Assembly (NCBI RefSeq): GCF_003347495.1
Contig: NZ_QCXY01000008.1
Coordinates: forward strand, 62,001 to 126,000
Source: Pleomorphovibrio marinus
GTDB taxonomy: Bacteria > Bacteroidota > Bacteroidia > Cytophagales > Cyclobacteriaceae
Reading direction: 5' to 3'
DNA: 64,000 nucleotides
The notes beneath the pieces are model-generated. The model searched no databases, was not told the DNA's origin, and was given only the letters and a program-made list of their open reading frames with translations. Made by a program: the position numbers and the translations under genes. Within the stretch, counting starts at the first letter, position 1, and every line of letters starts with the position of its first letter. This document shows positions 1 through 8,758 of the stretch, piece by piece.

Positions 1-463
1 GGGTAGGCTAAAATATCGCTTGATTATTAATTCTAAAGACGCCAATAAAGAAAATAATAAGAGGAAGGGAGAAATCCTTCTCTGACCGGTTCAGTTTGAC
101 CGTGATTATGATGATTTCTTGCGACAAGCCTCTATAAATCCTGGATCATAGCGGACCAATCAGGTTAGCTAGAAGCTTAATCAGCCAGTATATCCGGTAC
201 CTTAGCTGTTTTTTGCGTTCTATAAAATATTCTGTGATGCGGGAGGATGAGGTAGTTTTTGAACATAATTAGTAAAAGGGGCGATCGTATGAAAGGTGGC
301 CTCTTTTTTTAGGGAGATTAATGATTGGTACCTAAACTTACCCTATAGGATGTAATGGTTACTGGAATTAGCTTGAACCGTACCTCGGGTCCCAAAGAAC
401 GGATTCAACTACAGTGCGAATAATAGGTCAAAAAAGATGATTTTCCCCCTAAATGCTATTTGA
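1..463. other. Window edge, no gene recognised
   Basis: No open frame with convincing composition, no tRNA fold and no repeat shared with the rest of the window was found here. The stretch lies downstream of the minus-strand isomerase-like gene and may hold the flank of a gene beyond the window. Confidence 0.4.
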
Positions 464-503
464 TAAAAAAACAGGGGAGAGTTGCTCCCATGGTCCTACC
501 CTG
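464..503 (-). terminator. Rho-independent terminator of the isomerase-like gene
   Basis: Read on the minus strand, CAGGG at 503-499 pairs with CCCTG at 476-472, with a GGAG/CTCT inner stem, and the hairpin is followed by a run of seven T (471-465). It lies about 75 nt after the stop of the minus-strand gene ending at 576, which is the expected position. Confidence 0.5.
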
Positions 504-575
504 CTCTGGATTGACCTCCTACAACCAAAGGACGAGACACACCTATTCACTGGATTACCTCCTCACTCAATCATC

Positions 576-1604
576 CTACGTTAACGCCCTTTTACAAAAC
601 TCCAGACAGTTCTGTACCTCCTTTATGGCATCTGAACCCTCTGGAATCTGGTGTTCCAACTCAATGGACGCAGGGAACTTATGTTTGTTTTTTTGCATCC
701 TCTGAAGGATTTCAGGTATTGGGGTGTCTCCCTCTCCCCAAGGCAGGTTTCCTTTGCCGTTTTCAGGGGTCTGTCTGTCCTTGATATGTATACTGGATAT
801 ACGCTTATGCTGTTTTTGGATCAGTTCCATCATATCTGTATGGCCCGCAGCCACATAATGGCCTGCATCGAAATTTAATGCGTTTCTGGGGCTTTGGGCC
901 AAGGCGGTATCCCAAAAGGTAAAAGTTTGCTGTTCATGCCCATGGTAGGCCACATACATTTTATTGATTTCCCCCATCTTGCCCAGTTTTCGGGTATGCA
1001 CATCGTCAGCGGGATGTTCCAGTGTCACATGGGATGCTCCCAGTGCCTTTGCGGCCTTCATGCCATAGTGGATTTCCTGGTCCGTGTTGGTTTTCCCAAA
1101 GGCACTGGGTTTAAAGGCGTAGATGCTTACTCCGGCATCTTTGTACATTTTGCGGAGCTGTTCGAATTTTCTAAAGTCTGTCTTTGCACGCCACTCAGCC
1201 ACCACCTTTGAATATGCCTCTGCCTCTTTTTTCAAGGAATCAAACTCCTTTTTTTCCTCTTGGGAAAGCGTTTCCCCCCTTCGTTCCTTACCTCCTAGTT
1301 GAAACAACCTGGAGCGATTAATGGGAGATTCCGGCATCCCTGCAAAGCCTTCAGCGGGACCGCCCATAAGTTCGATGGCATTAATGCCGCAGTCCTTCAC
1401 ATATTGCAATGTGGCTTCAGCACTTTGGTCGGGAAGGGAGCGAAAGGAATAGGTGATGCATCCAATTTGCACCCCGTTGATTTTGGAGTTGGGCTTGTTG
1501 AAATGGCGGAGGATGTTAGGTGCTCCTTTTATGGAAAAGGGAGACAGGCTTAAGCCCGTGACACCAAGTGCCGAGGTGTATAGGAATTTTCTTCTGGTAG
1601 ACAT
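576..1604 (-). CDS. Tat-exported sugar phosphate isomerase/epimerase-like TIM-barrel protein
   Basis: About 342 residues. The N-terminus has the twin-arginine motif STRRKFL followed by a hydrophobic stretch ending SIKGAPN, so the folded protein is probably exported by Tat. The rest resembles the xylose isomerase-like/AP-endonuclease-2 barrel family: motifs LEHPADD, YHGHEQ and NFDAGHY supply the Glu, His and Asp side chains that bind a divalent metal in this fold, with SIELEH near the C-terminus. The start at 1604 is preferred because the upstream in-frame start would place 17 residues before the Tat motif. Such periplasmic proteins are common in Bacteroidota sugar gene sets, but the substrate cannot be read from the sequence. 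It stands alone, with a terminator behind it and tandem repeats upstream. Confidence 0.8.
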   Translation of the reverse strand: MSTRRKFLYTSALGVTGLSLSPFSIKGAPNILRHFNKPNSKINGVQIGCITYSFRSLPDQSAEATLQYVKDCGINAIELMGGPAEGFAGMPESPINRSRLFQLGGKERRGETLSQEEKKEFDSLKKEAEAYSKVVAEWRAKTDFRKFEQLRKMYKDAGVSIYAFKPSAFGKTNTDQEIHYGMKAAKALGASHVTLEHPADDVHTRKLGKMGEINKMYVAYHGHEQQTFTFWDTALAQSPRNALNFDAGHYVAAGHTDMMELIQKQHKRISSIHIKDRQTPENGKGNLPWGEGDTPIPEILQRMQKNKHKFPASIELEHQIPEGSDAIKEVQNCLEFCKRALT

Positions 1605-1714
1605 GTTGAGGTTATTTTTTGACCATGGTAATATAGGCATTCGATTGCTTTTCAAAAAAGGTTTATTTGACAGGCAGCAGTCAGTAGCGGTAAATGGATC
1701 GTTTTTCCGACTAC

Positions 1715-1911
1715 GCTGAGTGAAGTTTGCAACTTTACCCCACTATTTCGGAACATCAATTCCAATAAAACATTCAAAAAAGCCATATTAAATGGCATGA
1801 TTTACCTTTTTCAAAGATGCTTTTTGCGTATTCTAACTTAATCCGGCATTACAAATGCCTTGCTGACGTACGCCAATAGATAGGAGGGATGTAGATGCAA
1901 TCTACACCCAG
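1715..1911. repeat. Four-hairpin repeat unit, copy 1
   Basis: First copy of a unit of about 197 bp. It holds four short inverted repeats in a row: 1720-1738 (8-nt arms, one G-T), 1782-1796 (GCCAT/ATGGC), 1845-1859 (GGCATT/AATGCC) and 1890-1906 (TGTAGAT/ATCTACA), mostly with 3-nt loops. The linker at about 1863-1890, including GACGTACGCC and AGGAGGGAT, is nearly identical in copy 2. It lies between the minus-strand isomerase-like gene and the minus-strand M14 gene. The small hairpins and lack of coding capacity resemble REP/MITE elements mobilised by IS200-like transposases; no such transposase is in the window. Confidence 0.75.
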
Positions 1912-1932
1912 TGTGGTGTGGATGCAGTTTGC

Positions 1933-2130
1933 GCTGGGTGAAGTTTGTAACTTCACCCTACTATTTCGGAACCTAAATTCCAATAAAGCATTCCAATAAG
2001 CCATTTGCAATGGCTTGATTTATCTGTTTTAAAAGACGTGTTTTCGTGTACTCAGTTTATACCGCCATTACAAATGCCTCGCTGACGTACGCCAATAGAT
2101 AGGAGGGATGTGGATGCAATCTACACCCAG
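1933..2130. repeat. Four-hairpin repeat unit, copy 2
   Basis: Second copy of the same unit in the same orientation, offset by about 218 bp with a 21-nt spacer. The equivalent hairpins are at 1936-1958 (perfect 10-nt arms, loop TGT), 1998-2016 (AAGCCATT/AATGGCTT), 2064-2078 (one mismatch) and about 2109-2125 (TGTGGAT/ATCTACA, one G-T pair). Differences from copy 1 mostly keep pairing or make G-T pairs. It ends 19 bp from the stop codon of the M14 peptidase gene, so it would sit in that gene's 3' untranslated region. Confidence 0.75.
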
Positions 2131-2149
2131 AGCTTATTTATACTCACGT

Positions 2150-3889
2150 TTATTTCTCCCAACTCGTAACACCTCCCTTGGCAGAATCTACCTGTATGCG
2201 GTAGGCCAGGTTTCCTTTTACCACCCAGCGTACTTTTACCATTCCCATACCTGGAATATTCTTAACCCTCAGCTTATGCGGTTCAAAGGTCTGTTCCTCC
2301 ACCTTGTTGAAATCCTCATCGGTCACGACCATAGCTGCCAGCACTTCAGGGCCTTCCAGGCTAATCCAATCCGGGCGCTCTATGCTGTATTTAAGATCTT
2401 GGCTAGAATGGGTGGGGATTAGCCTTGCATTCCTTATGGTGGCAGTAACGGTTTTTATGCCTCCTCCCTGAGGTTCTTCCTTTACATCGATCACCTCCAG
2501 CTTTGGGGTTTGATAGCCGTGATAAACCGTAAAAGCCATGTTGCGGTGGGCATCTTGTTCCAAAAGAAACCCTGGGTGAAGCCTGCCGAAGTTTTTCTTG
2601 AAGCCGCCAACTTCAATTTCCCCAAATTGGGGATGATCATAGGGTTCCCATTCCACAAAGGCATCCCCAAAGGTCAGGTATTTGTCCACCTTCATTTGCT
2701 CATCCTGATTTCCCCGTCCTGCATCTTTATGGAAATACAGATAGGAGGTCATCAGCTCATTGGAGTAGGTGTATATGCCCCTTCCTCCATAAAACCAATC
2801 CAGTTCACCGCCGAACACCGAATACAAGTCCTTATAGACAACAAGGTATTCGTAACCCGGCAACATCTCCTCCCCTTTTTTGGCAATGGCATCATAGATA
2901 CGAATATCTTCCTGGTTATAAGTGTCCAAGTCTTCTTCTGCCCCTGGACCTCTTAATATCATGCCCCCATAATTATGGTAGCTTTGCGCCCCTGCGATAT
3001 TGGGGTGCTTCATCACAAATTCCATGACGGCCCTGTTTTCAGGTTGGCTAAAGGGATACTTGTAGGCACCTCTTTGCACATAATCAGGCTGCCATTTCCA
3101 TCCCCAATCCCGGTTGGGGTCATAGTAGCCGATCCCGTCCTCGTTCACACGGCCATCCCCATCCCTGTCGTACCCCTCAAAGCCCAACATTTCATATTCC
3201 CCTAATTCATCCGGGCCTACCGGAATGAGCTTTCGAGGATCCCTTTGGTCCTTGATATACCTTCCAGTGGGGGATTTCCGAATCATCATGGTGATATGCC
3301 CGTCCTCGTTTAAATCATCAAAGCCGTCTTCGGCAATTTCCCCATCCAAGTCATCGTCAAGTTTAATCATGCCGGACCTGGGAGAGTGGGGTGTGTTCGG
3401 TTCTTTGATAAAATGATCGCGGGCATCAGGGTTGATGCTTGGGGCAATGTAAAAGGTTTTATCCTCCAATAATTCCTGGATAAAGGGAAGATCGGCATGC
3501 ATTTCCACCAGGTACCATGCGGTGTATAGGCTGAATTCCGTTCCCTGCAATTCGTTGGAATGGATGTTGCCGTCAATATACATGGCCGGCTTGCGGGCTG
3601 GATCCCCTTTGGTGAAATCCGAAATGGTAAGCATCCAAATATCACGTTCCTCATAGGATTTCCCTATGCTTTCCAGCCTTACCAAATCCGGATAGGCCTT
3701 TTCCATAGCCTTCATGATATCGAGCAACCCCTCATTGGTATGGTACCTGTTCCAGGATACCGTAACCTTGGGATCGTGAGGGGTTCCTACCGCCCTAAAG
3801 AATTTTTCCTGCGCCAAACTAAAATGGGTAATGGAAACCAACAAACCCGTCACTACCAGTAAATAAGTGTATTTTCTAAAGTTTTTCAT
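2150..3889 (-). CDS. Secreted M14-family zinc carboxypeptidase, apparently active
   Basis: 579 residues with a signal peptide (about residues 1-27, ending FSLAQ). The peptidase M14 signature is intact: zinc ligands H110 and E113 in NIHSNE, third ligand H305 in QSYHNYGG, NPDAR for the substrate-binding Asn/Arg region, and catalytic Glu E378 in TYSNEL. Two acidic loops rich in D-x-D-G (about 177-200 and 240-251) look like calcium-binding EF-hand/dockerin-type insertions. It should hydrolyse peptides or amides in the periplasm or outside the cell. It is the second gene of a two-gene operon, 11 bp after a paralogue that has lost these residues. The tandem hairpin repeats follow its stop. Confidence 0.88.
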   Translation of the reverse strand: MKNFRKYTYLLVVTGLLVSITHFSLAQEKFFRAVGTPHDPKVTVSWNRYHTNEGLLDIMKAMEKAYPDLVRLESIGKSYEERDIWMLTISDFTKGDPARKPAMYIDGNIHSNELQGTEFSLYTAWYLVEMHADLPFIQELLEDKTFYIAPSINPDARDHFIKEPNTPHSPRSGMIKLDDDLDGEIAEDGFDDLNEDGHITMMIRKSPTGRYIKDQRDPRKLIPVGPDELGEYEMLGFEGYDRDGDGRVNEDGIGYYDPNRDWGWKWQPDYVQRGAYKYPFSQPENRAVMEFVMKHPNIAGAQSYHNYGGMILRGPGAEEDLDTYNQEDIRIYDAIAKKGEEMLPGYEYLVVYKDLYSVFGGELDWFYGGRGIYTYSNELMTSYLYFHKDAGRGNQDEQMKVDKYLTFGDAFVEWEPYDHPQFGEIEVGGFKKNFGRLHPGFLLEQDAHRNMAFTVYHGYQTPKLEVIDVKEEPQGGGIKTVTATIRNARLIPTHSSQDLKYSIERPDWISLEGPEVLAAMVVTDEDFNKVEEQTFEPHKLRVKNIPGMGMVKVRWVVKGNLAYRIQVDSAKGGVTSWEK

Positions 3890-3900
3890 AAAAATAGCAA

Positions 3901-5502
3901 TTACAGCTTGACATCTATTGAAGTGAAACCGGTATGGGGAGCCCCAGCTTGAATAGTAAGGTCACCCTTTCCTTTTACGATCCAGGTAAGCTCCTGGCTC
4001 CCATAGGCATCCAGATAATCTATTAGTGTAATTTTATTTCCCGAGAGCAGGTTTTCTGCCTCAGTAGAAATGTCCACCCTGATCTTCTTGAGCCATCTGG
4101 ATTTTTGGCCTAGTGCGGTATGTGTGGGCAATGGGGCGTCGTTGTGCAATTTCACTGTGATTCGTGTTAACCCCCTGTCCAAGGCTTTGGTTTTAACATC
4201 CATAAATTCCAGTTGGGGGTGCATTTCCGAAAGTGCTGCGATAAAGCCGCTATGGAGGGAACCCAGGCTATCCACCTGATCAAATGGTGGGTTGTGAAGG
4301 ACAAAGGGTTTGATGCCGCCTACTTCCACCGTATTGTCGGGAAAATCGGGGTGTTCCACCTTGGTCCATGCCACGGTGACATCCTGCATCCCCACACTGT
4401 CTGCCCAGGTAAGGAAGTTGGCTTCCTTGGAACTATGGTTTTTTCCTTCTGGGTTTTTCAGGCCCGGCAAAAACCAACCAGGTGTACTTAGGCTTAGTCG
4501 GCCGAAGTGAAAATAGGCCCATTGGAAGAAGTCTCCATCTGTGCCTTGATTCCCACTGTGGAAGGGCTCATCGGGCAATAGTTCCTTGTATTTTTCCGAA
4601 ATCCATGTGTTGATGGTCTCGTCCTCTTTTTGAATGGATGTCACTACCCTTTGAGAGGCTTTCTGGGAATCATGGGCAAGGGGCTTACTGAGGTTGTCGG
4701 CAGGCCCGAAAGTGAAAACCGTATAAATATTGGGGTGCTCATATAAATAATCCAATAAAAGCCTAGACTCTACTTGGGAAACGGGGTAATCCCCTGCCAA
4801 AGGTTCAAAGGCAGGAAATTGATAGGTAAGTGATTTGTTAAATGCAATCCCTTCTTCGGGATCCTCATTTAAATCCCCATCTTTGTCTTTGTCCGTCCCT
4901 TCACTTAGATAGAGGTATTGTCCTTTTTCCCCCTGGTTTTTTTTGGCAGGTCTTAACAGTTCGGGCCTGCCTTCCATGGGTACATGGCCCCCTATAGGAG
5001 TGGCCACCCGCATCATGGTGATAAGCCCATCCCCGTTAAGGTCTTCATAGCCATCTTCACTGATCTGCCCGTCCCTATCATGGTCAAACTCGACGGCGTT
5101 GCCCCTTCGCTCATATTTCAGTGAGGAAAAATATTGCTCATAAGCATCAGGGGATAGATTGGGGAAAATATAAAAGGTGGATTTTTGCAGGCTATTTTTA
5201 TGGTCTGCTAGGAGTTTTTCTGCAAATTGTAAGGAAAGTTCAACGCCTAGCAGGTGATAACCTTCCACTCCTCCTGCGATTACCATTGCCGGTTTTTTAG
5301 CGAGGTCTCCCGTACCTATTTCCAATGCCCAGATTTCTTTGCCTCCCAAGGTCTGTCCCAGGCTTTTCAAGTTTGCTTCGGCAAATTTACTTTCTAAGTC
5401 CTTTAGGCGTTGCTCAATTTTTTGGAGGGTCGGATAGTCTCCCTGGGCAGGGGAATCAAAAGCGAGGAGAGCAAGTGTTACTACCAATAATGCCTTTGCC
5501 AT
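3901..5502 (-). CDS. M14-family paralogue lacking zinc and catalytic residues (probable pseudo-peptidase)
   Basis: About 533 residues starting at the Met of MAKALLVVTL, which gives a clean signal peptide ending SPAQG; an upstream in-frame start would bury it. It aligns along its length with the downstream M14 protein, including the PAMxI strand, both acidic D-x-D-G loops and the HPNI segment. The active site is gone: HSNE is replaced by EGYH (Glu and His exchanged), NPDAR by SPDAY, SYHNYGG by a segment without His, and SNEL by STPGW without Glu. It is therefore probably not a zinc peptidase. Retention of signal peptide, full length and operon position argues for a non-catalytic role such as binding or regulating its partner. 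It is the first gene of the pair. Confidence 0.8.
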   Translation of the reverse strand: MAKALLVVTLALLAFDSPAQGDYPTLQKIEQRLKDLESKFAEANLKSLGQTLGGKEIWALEIGTGDLAKKPAMVIAGGVEGYHLLGVELSLQFAEKLLADHKNSLQKSTFYIFPNLSPDAYEQYFSSLKYERRGNAVEFDHDRDGQISEDGYEDLNGDGLITMMRVATPIGGHVPMEGRPELLRPAKKNQGEKGQYLYLSEGTDKDKDGDLNEDPEEGIAFNKSLTYQFPAFEPLAGDYPVSQVESRLLLDYLYEHPNIYTVFTFGPADNLSKPLAHDSQKASQRVVTSIQKEDETINTWISEKYKELLPDEPFHSGNQGTDGDFFQWAYFHFGRLSLSTPGWFLPGLKNPEGKNHSSKEANFLTWADSVGMQDVTVAWTKVEHPDFPDNTVEVGGIKPFVLHNPPFDQVDSLGSLHSGFIAALSEMHPQLEFMDVKTKALDRGLTRITVKLHNDAPLPTHTALGQKSRWLKKIRVDISTEAENLLSGNKITLIDYLDAYGSQELTWIVKGKGDLTIQAGAPHTGFTSIDVKL

Positions 5503-5804
5503 TCGTTTTAGGGTATAAAGGTGGAATGAGTGGTTAATGTCCAATATTAACTCAAAATGCTGAAAAGGCAAAGAGCCAGTAAACAAGTGGAAATTCTTGA
5601 TAGATCTTGAAAAAGGCACAATTAGGTAATTATATTTTATAAGAATAAATTAATTCAAATTAAAATATCTTATTAATAATTATTTCATGCTTTATGTAAG
5701 GCAATGAAAAATAATTTTAGTAAATCGGAGTTTTATTAGTTATATAATTATAGAGAGGTTTACCGTTTTTTACCTATTTTAAATTTTTAATCCTGATAGT
5801 TCAG

Positions 5805-6638
5805 ATGATGTTTAAGAAAATTGCCCTAGCGATTGCCTTTTCTCCCAGAAGTGAGGCTTTGATTTGCGAAGTGAAGCGGCTGCAGGAGCTTCATGGTGCT
5901 ACTTTGCTCCTGATCCACATTGGTAAGGAAACAGATGAAAACAAGCAAAAGCTGGAAAAACTGCTTCAAAAGTACCAGATTGACAAAGGCAGTATAGAGG
6001 TGATTTGGGATGAAGGCAAGCCTTCAAAGAGGATAATTCAGAATTGCAATGCCCAAAAAGTGGACTTGTTGGTGATAGGAGCGATGAAGACGGAGTTTCT
6101 TTTCACCTATTTCATAGGGAGCGTGGCCAGAAAAATCATCCGAAAGGCGAAATGTTCGGTGATGGTATTGATTGAACCCATGGTAAAGCCCACTGCCTTT
6201 CACAAGGTGGTAATTAATGGCACCCAGTTAGCCCAGACCCCCTATGTAATCAAGCAGGGTATAGAATTTTGTAAAGCGGAAAAGGCCAAGCAGGTTTTTA
6301 TCCTGAATGAAATTAAAATGTACGGCCTTCAAATGGCTACAATTGGTGAGGGTAATGAGGAGGAAGTTTCCAAAAAGAGGAAAACCTTGGTCAATGATGA
6401 AATACACTATGTAGAAAACATTTTAAAGGATATCGATAAGGGAGATTTAAATATCAACATAAAAGTGACCTCGGGAAGGTGGGCGCATGAGCTTGCCAAA
6501 TTCAGCGAAAGTATTGAGGCCGATATGTTGGTACTAGGGGGGGAAGAGAATCTCACTTTTTTTGACAGGTTGTTTCCTCACGATATGGAGGATATTTTGG
6601 GTAACCTGCCTTGTAATCTTTTAATTATCAAAAAATAA
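5805..6638 (+). CDS. Tandem universal stress protein (two UspA domains)
   Basis: 277 residues, cytoplasmic, with two UspA-like halves (about 1-145 and 150-277). The first half has the IALAIAFSP opening strand and a VIGA...FIGSVARKII segment resembling the nucleotide-binding loop but lacking the full G-x2-G-x9-G(S/T) spacing; the second half ends MLVLGGEENLTFFDRLFPHD. ATP binding is therefore uncertain. Two adjacent ATG codons could start it. The stop lies 9 bp before a cation:proton antiporter, so the two are probably co-transcribed and the Usp may sense or tune the transporter; that link is inference from position. Confidence 0.85.
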   Translation: MMFKKIALAIAFSPRSEALICEVKRLQELHGATLLLIHIGKETDENKQKLEKLLQKYQIDKGSIEVIWDEGKPSKRIIQNCNAQKVDLLVIGAMKTEFLFTYFIGSVARKIIRKAKCSVMVLIEPMVKPTAFHKVVINGTQLAQTPYVIKQGIEFCKAEKAKQVFILNEIKMYGLQMATIGEGNEEEVSKKRKTLVNDEIHYVENILKDIDKGDLNINIKVTSGRWAHELAKFSESIEADMLVLGGEENLTFFDRLFPHDMEDILGNLPCNLLIIKK

Positions 6639-6647
6639 TCCCCATCC

Positions 6648-7901
6648 ATGGAAGGACTTTCCCATAATGAGGTAATCAATCTTTTACTACAGCTAGCTGC
6701 CATGCTGATCCTTGCCCGCCTTTTGGCAGAAGGGGCTAGGAAGCTTAAGCAGCCCGCCGTAGTGGGGGAATTGATGGCGGGTATTCTTCTCGGCCCCACC
6801 ATATTGGGAGGACTTTTCCCTGACTTGTTTCAGTCCTTGTTTATGGATAACCCCTCGTCTGCCATGGCTTTGGACGGGTTTGTACAAATAGCGGTAATTC
6901 TTTTGCTCTTTATTGCAGGCTTGGAGGTGGAGTTACACCTGGTGTGGTCACAGGGCAAGGCAGCAATCAGCATCAGCCTGATGGGGCTGGTGGTGCCCTT
7001 TGCACTCGGGTTCCTATTCCCTTATACCTTTCCGGACTTTTTTGGGCTAGCGGATGGCAACCGGCTGTTGTTTTCCCTATTTATGGGAACGGCCATGTCC
7101 ATTACCGCGTTGCCGGTAGTGGTGAGGATTTTAATGGACTTGGACCTATTTAAAACCAAAATGGGCATGCTGATCGTAGCTGCGGCTATGGTGAATGATA
7201 TCATAGGTTGGTTGATTTTCTCGGTTATTTTATCCTTTATGGGAAAAGCAAGTAGCCTTTCTTTGGTGCAGACCATAGGGCTCACCCTTTTGTTCACCTT
7301 TTTTATGCTCACGGTGGTGAAGGCCATAGTCAACCGTATCTTACCCTGGATCAACAAAAAACTTGCCTGGCCCGGAGGTGTGCTTTCTTTATCCATTGCG
7401 CTTTGTTTTTTGGCTGCAGCCTTTACCGAGTGGTTGGGAATACATGCCATATTTGGGGCATTCTTGTTTGGGGTCGCTTTAGGGGATAGTGAACACATGT
7501 CCGAACGGGCAAAGGAAATCGTCCATCAATTTATCAACAACATATTCGCCCCCCTGTTTTTTGTGTCCATAGGGCTTAAAATCAACTTTATTGCCAATTT
7601 TGACATAATGCTTATCTTGGCCGTTTTGGTCATTTCCTTTGCGGGAAAAATAATAGGTAGTGGGCTAGGAGCTTGGAGAGTAGGTTTTGACATGAAGGAG
7701 TCCCTGGCTGTAGGCTTTGGCATGAATGCCAGGGGCGCCATGGAGATTATTTTGGGGTTAATCGCCTTGGAAAACGGGCTCATAGATGAGCGCCTTTTCG
7801 TGGCCCTAGTGGTGATGGCCATAATCACCAGTATGACCAGTGGGCCATTGATGAAGTGGAGCACCAAAAAGTCGGATGACCTACCTGAACCTTCGGTGTA
7901 G
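6648..7901 (+). CDS. CPA2-type cation:proton antiporter (KefB-like membrane domain)
   Basis: 417 residues, almost entirely hydrophobic with about 12-13 membrane segments. Family signatures include the first helix followed by QPAVVGELMAGILLGPT, the VNDIIGW segment with the paired polar residues of the ion site, and AFLFGVALGDSEH. It stops after the membrane domain and has no C-terminal TrkA-N or TrkA-C domain, so it is a short form. It should exchange Na+ or K+ for protons across the inner membrane. It follows the Usp gene by 9 bp and ends at a strong hairpin. Confidence 0.88.
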   Translation: MEGLSHNEVINLLLQLAAMLILARLLAEGARKLKQPAVVGELMAGILLGPTILGGLFPDLFQSLFMDNPSSAMALDGFVQIAVILLLFIAGLEVELHLVWSQGKAAISISLMGLVVPFALGFLFPYTFPDFFGLADGNRLLFSLFMGTAMSITALPVVVRILMDLDLFKTKMGMLIVAAAMVNDIIGWLIFSVILSFMGKASSLSLVQTIGLTLLFTFFMLTVVKAIVNRILPWINKKLAWPGGVLSLSIALCFLAAAFTEWLGIHAIFGAFLFGVALGDSEHMSERAKEIVHQFINNIFAPLFFVSIGLKINFIANFDIMLILAVLVISFAGKIIGSGLGAWRVGFDMKESLAVGFGMNARGAMEIILGLIALENGLIDERLFVALVVMAIITSMTSGPLMKWSTKKSDDLPEPSV

Positions 7902-7918
7902 TATAAATGAGAACCTAA

Positions 7919-7952
7919 ACCTATAAGGTTTTATAAACCTTATAGGTCTTTT
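7919..7952. terminator. Bidirectional terminator between converging genes
   Basis: Perfect 13-nt arms (7919-7931 and 7935-7947, loop TAT) are followed by TTTT on the plus strand and preceded by A-rich sequence. It sits between the ends of the antiporter (plus) and the YhhQ-like transporter (minus) and can serve both. Confidence 0.8.
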
Positions 7953-7957
7953 ATTCA

Positions 7958-8758
7958 TTAAATAAACGATGTGTCCGCTGATGCTTCATCTGTCATCTTA
8001 TCTGCAAATTCCTTCCCTAGGTAATTGTCTATTAATCCGTGCCCTACATAAAGCAGGGGGGTGAGAACTATGGCCACCACGAACTTGTAGATGTAATTCA
8101 CAATTCCCACGGCAATAACCTGCTGAATGGACCAGTTGCCAAACAGGAAAAAAGCTATTCCTAGTACTACGAATGAATCAATAAATTGAGAAACCAGGGT
8201 ACTGCCGGTGGCTCTGAGCCAAATCATTTTTGCCCCTGTGATTCTTCTTAATTTCTGAAACACAAATACATCAATCAACTGCCCTAAAAGAAAGGCCACA
8301 AGTGAACCAATAATGATACCTAGCCCCTGCCTGAAAACCACATTGAAGGCATAATCTATATTAAAGGGGTTGCCTTCATTATCCTCAGCATTTACCTCCA
8401 ACCAAAAATCTGCCGGTGGAAGGGCCGTTACCGCGACTATCACAAAAAATATATAGGCGATGAAACCTGCTGTGATAAAACTTATTTTCCTTACTCCTTT
8501 TTTGCCAAAATATTCATTGATAATGTCCGTGGTGATAAATACGATGGGCCAAATAACCGCCCCGGCCGTAAGATTAAAATCCAGCACGTAGTTCCCGAAG
8601 AAGGTCCATCCTACAGGGTCTGTCCCTATGGTTCTTTCACCGGAAAAGATTTTCACCCCTATGATTTCAGCCAAAATGGCATTCGTAAGGAAAATCCCGG
8701 ACAGGATGATGAATAAGTTGGTTTTTTTCGATTGGAATATCCTTTCTTTATCTGCCAT
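7958..8758 (-). CDS. yhhQ: Queuosine precursor transporter, YhhQ/VUT family
   Basis: 266 residues with about six membrane helices. It matches the YhhQ (DUF165/VUT) family: IVFITTDIINEYFGKKGVRK, a central GIIIGSLVAFLLGQLIDVF helix and RATGSTLVSQFIDSFVV. Family members import queuine precursors (preQ0/preQ1) for tRNA modification. The insert of about 30 residues around LPPADFWLEVNAEDNEGNPF is seen in Bacteroidota forms. The ATG overlaps the TGA of the preceding rnz gene by one base (TGATG), so translation is probably coupled. Confidence 0.88.
   Translation of the reverse strand: MADKERIFQSKKTNLFIILSGIFLTNAILAEIIGVKIFSGERTIGTDPVGWTFFGNYVLDFNLTAGAVIWPIVFITTDIINEYFGKKGVRKISFITAGFIAYIFFVIVAVTALPPADFWLEVNAEDNEGNPFNIDYAFNVVFRQGLGIIIGSLVAFLLGQLIDVFVFQKLRRITGAKMIWLRATGSTLVSQFIDSFVVLGIAFFLFGNWSIQQVIAVGIVNYIYKFVVAIVLTPLLYVGHGLIDNYLGKEFADKMTDEASADTSFI

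Noticed and set aside
1715-2130. CRISPR array
   Set aside because: There are only two long units with internal hairpins and no short repeat-spacer pattern, and no cas genes are in the window.
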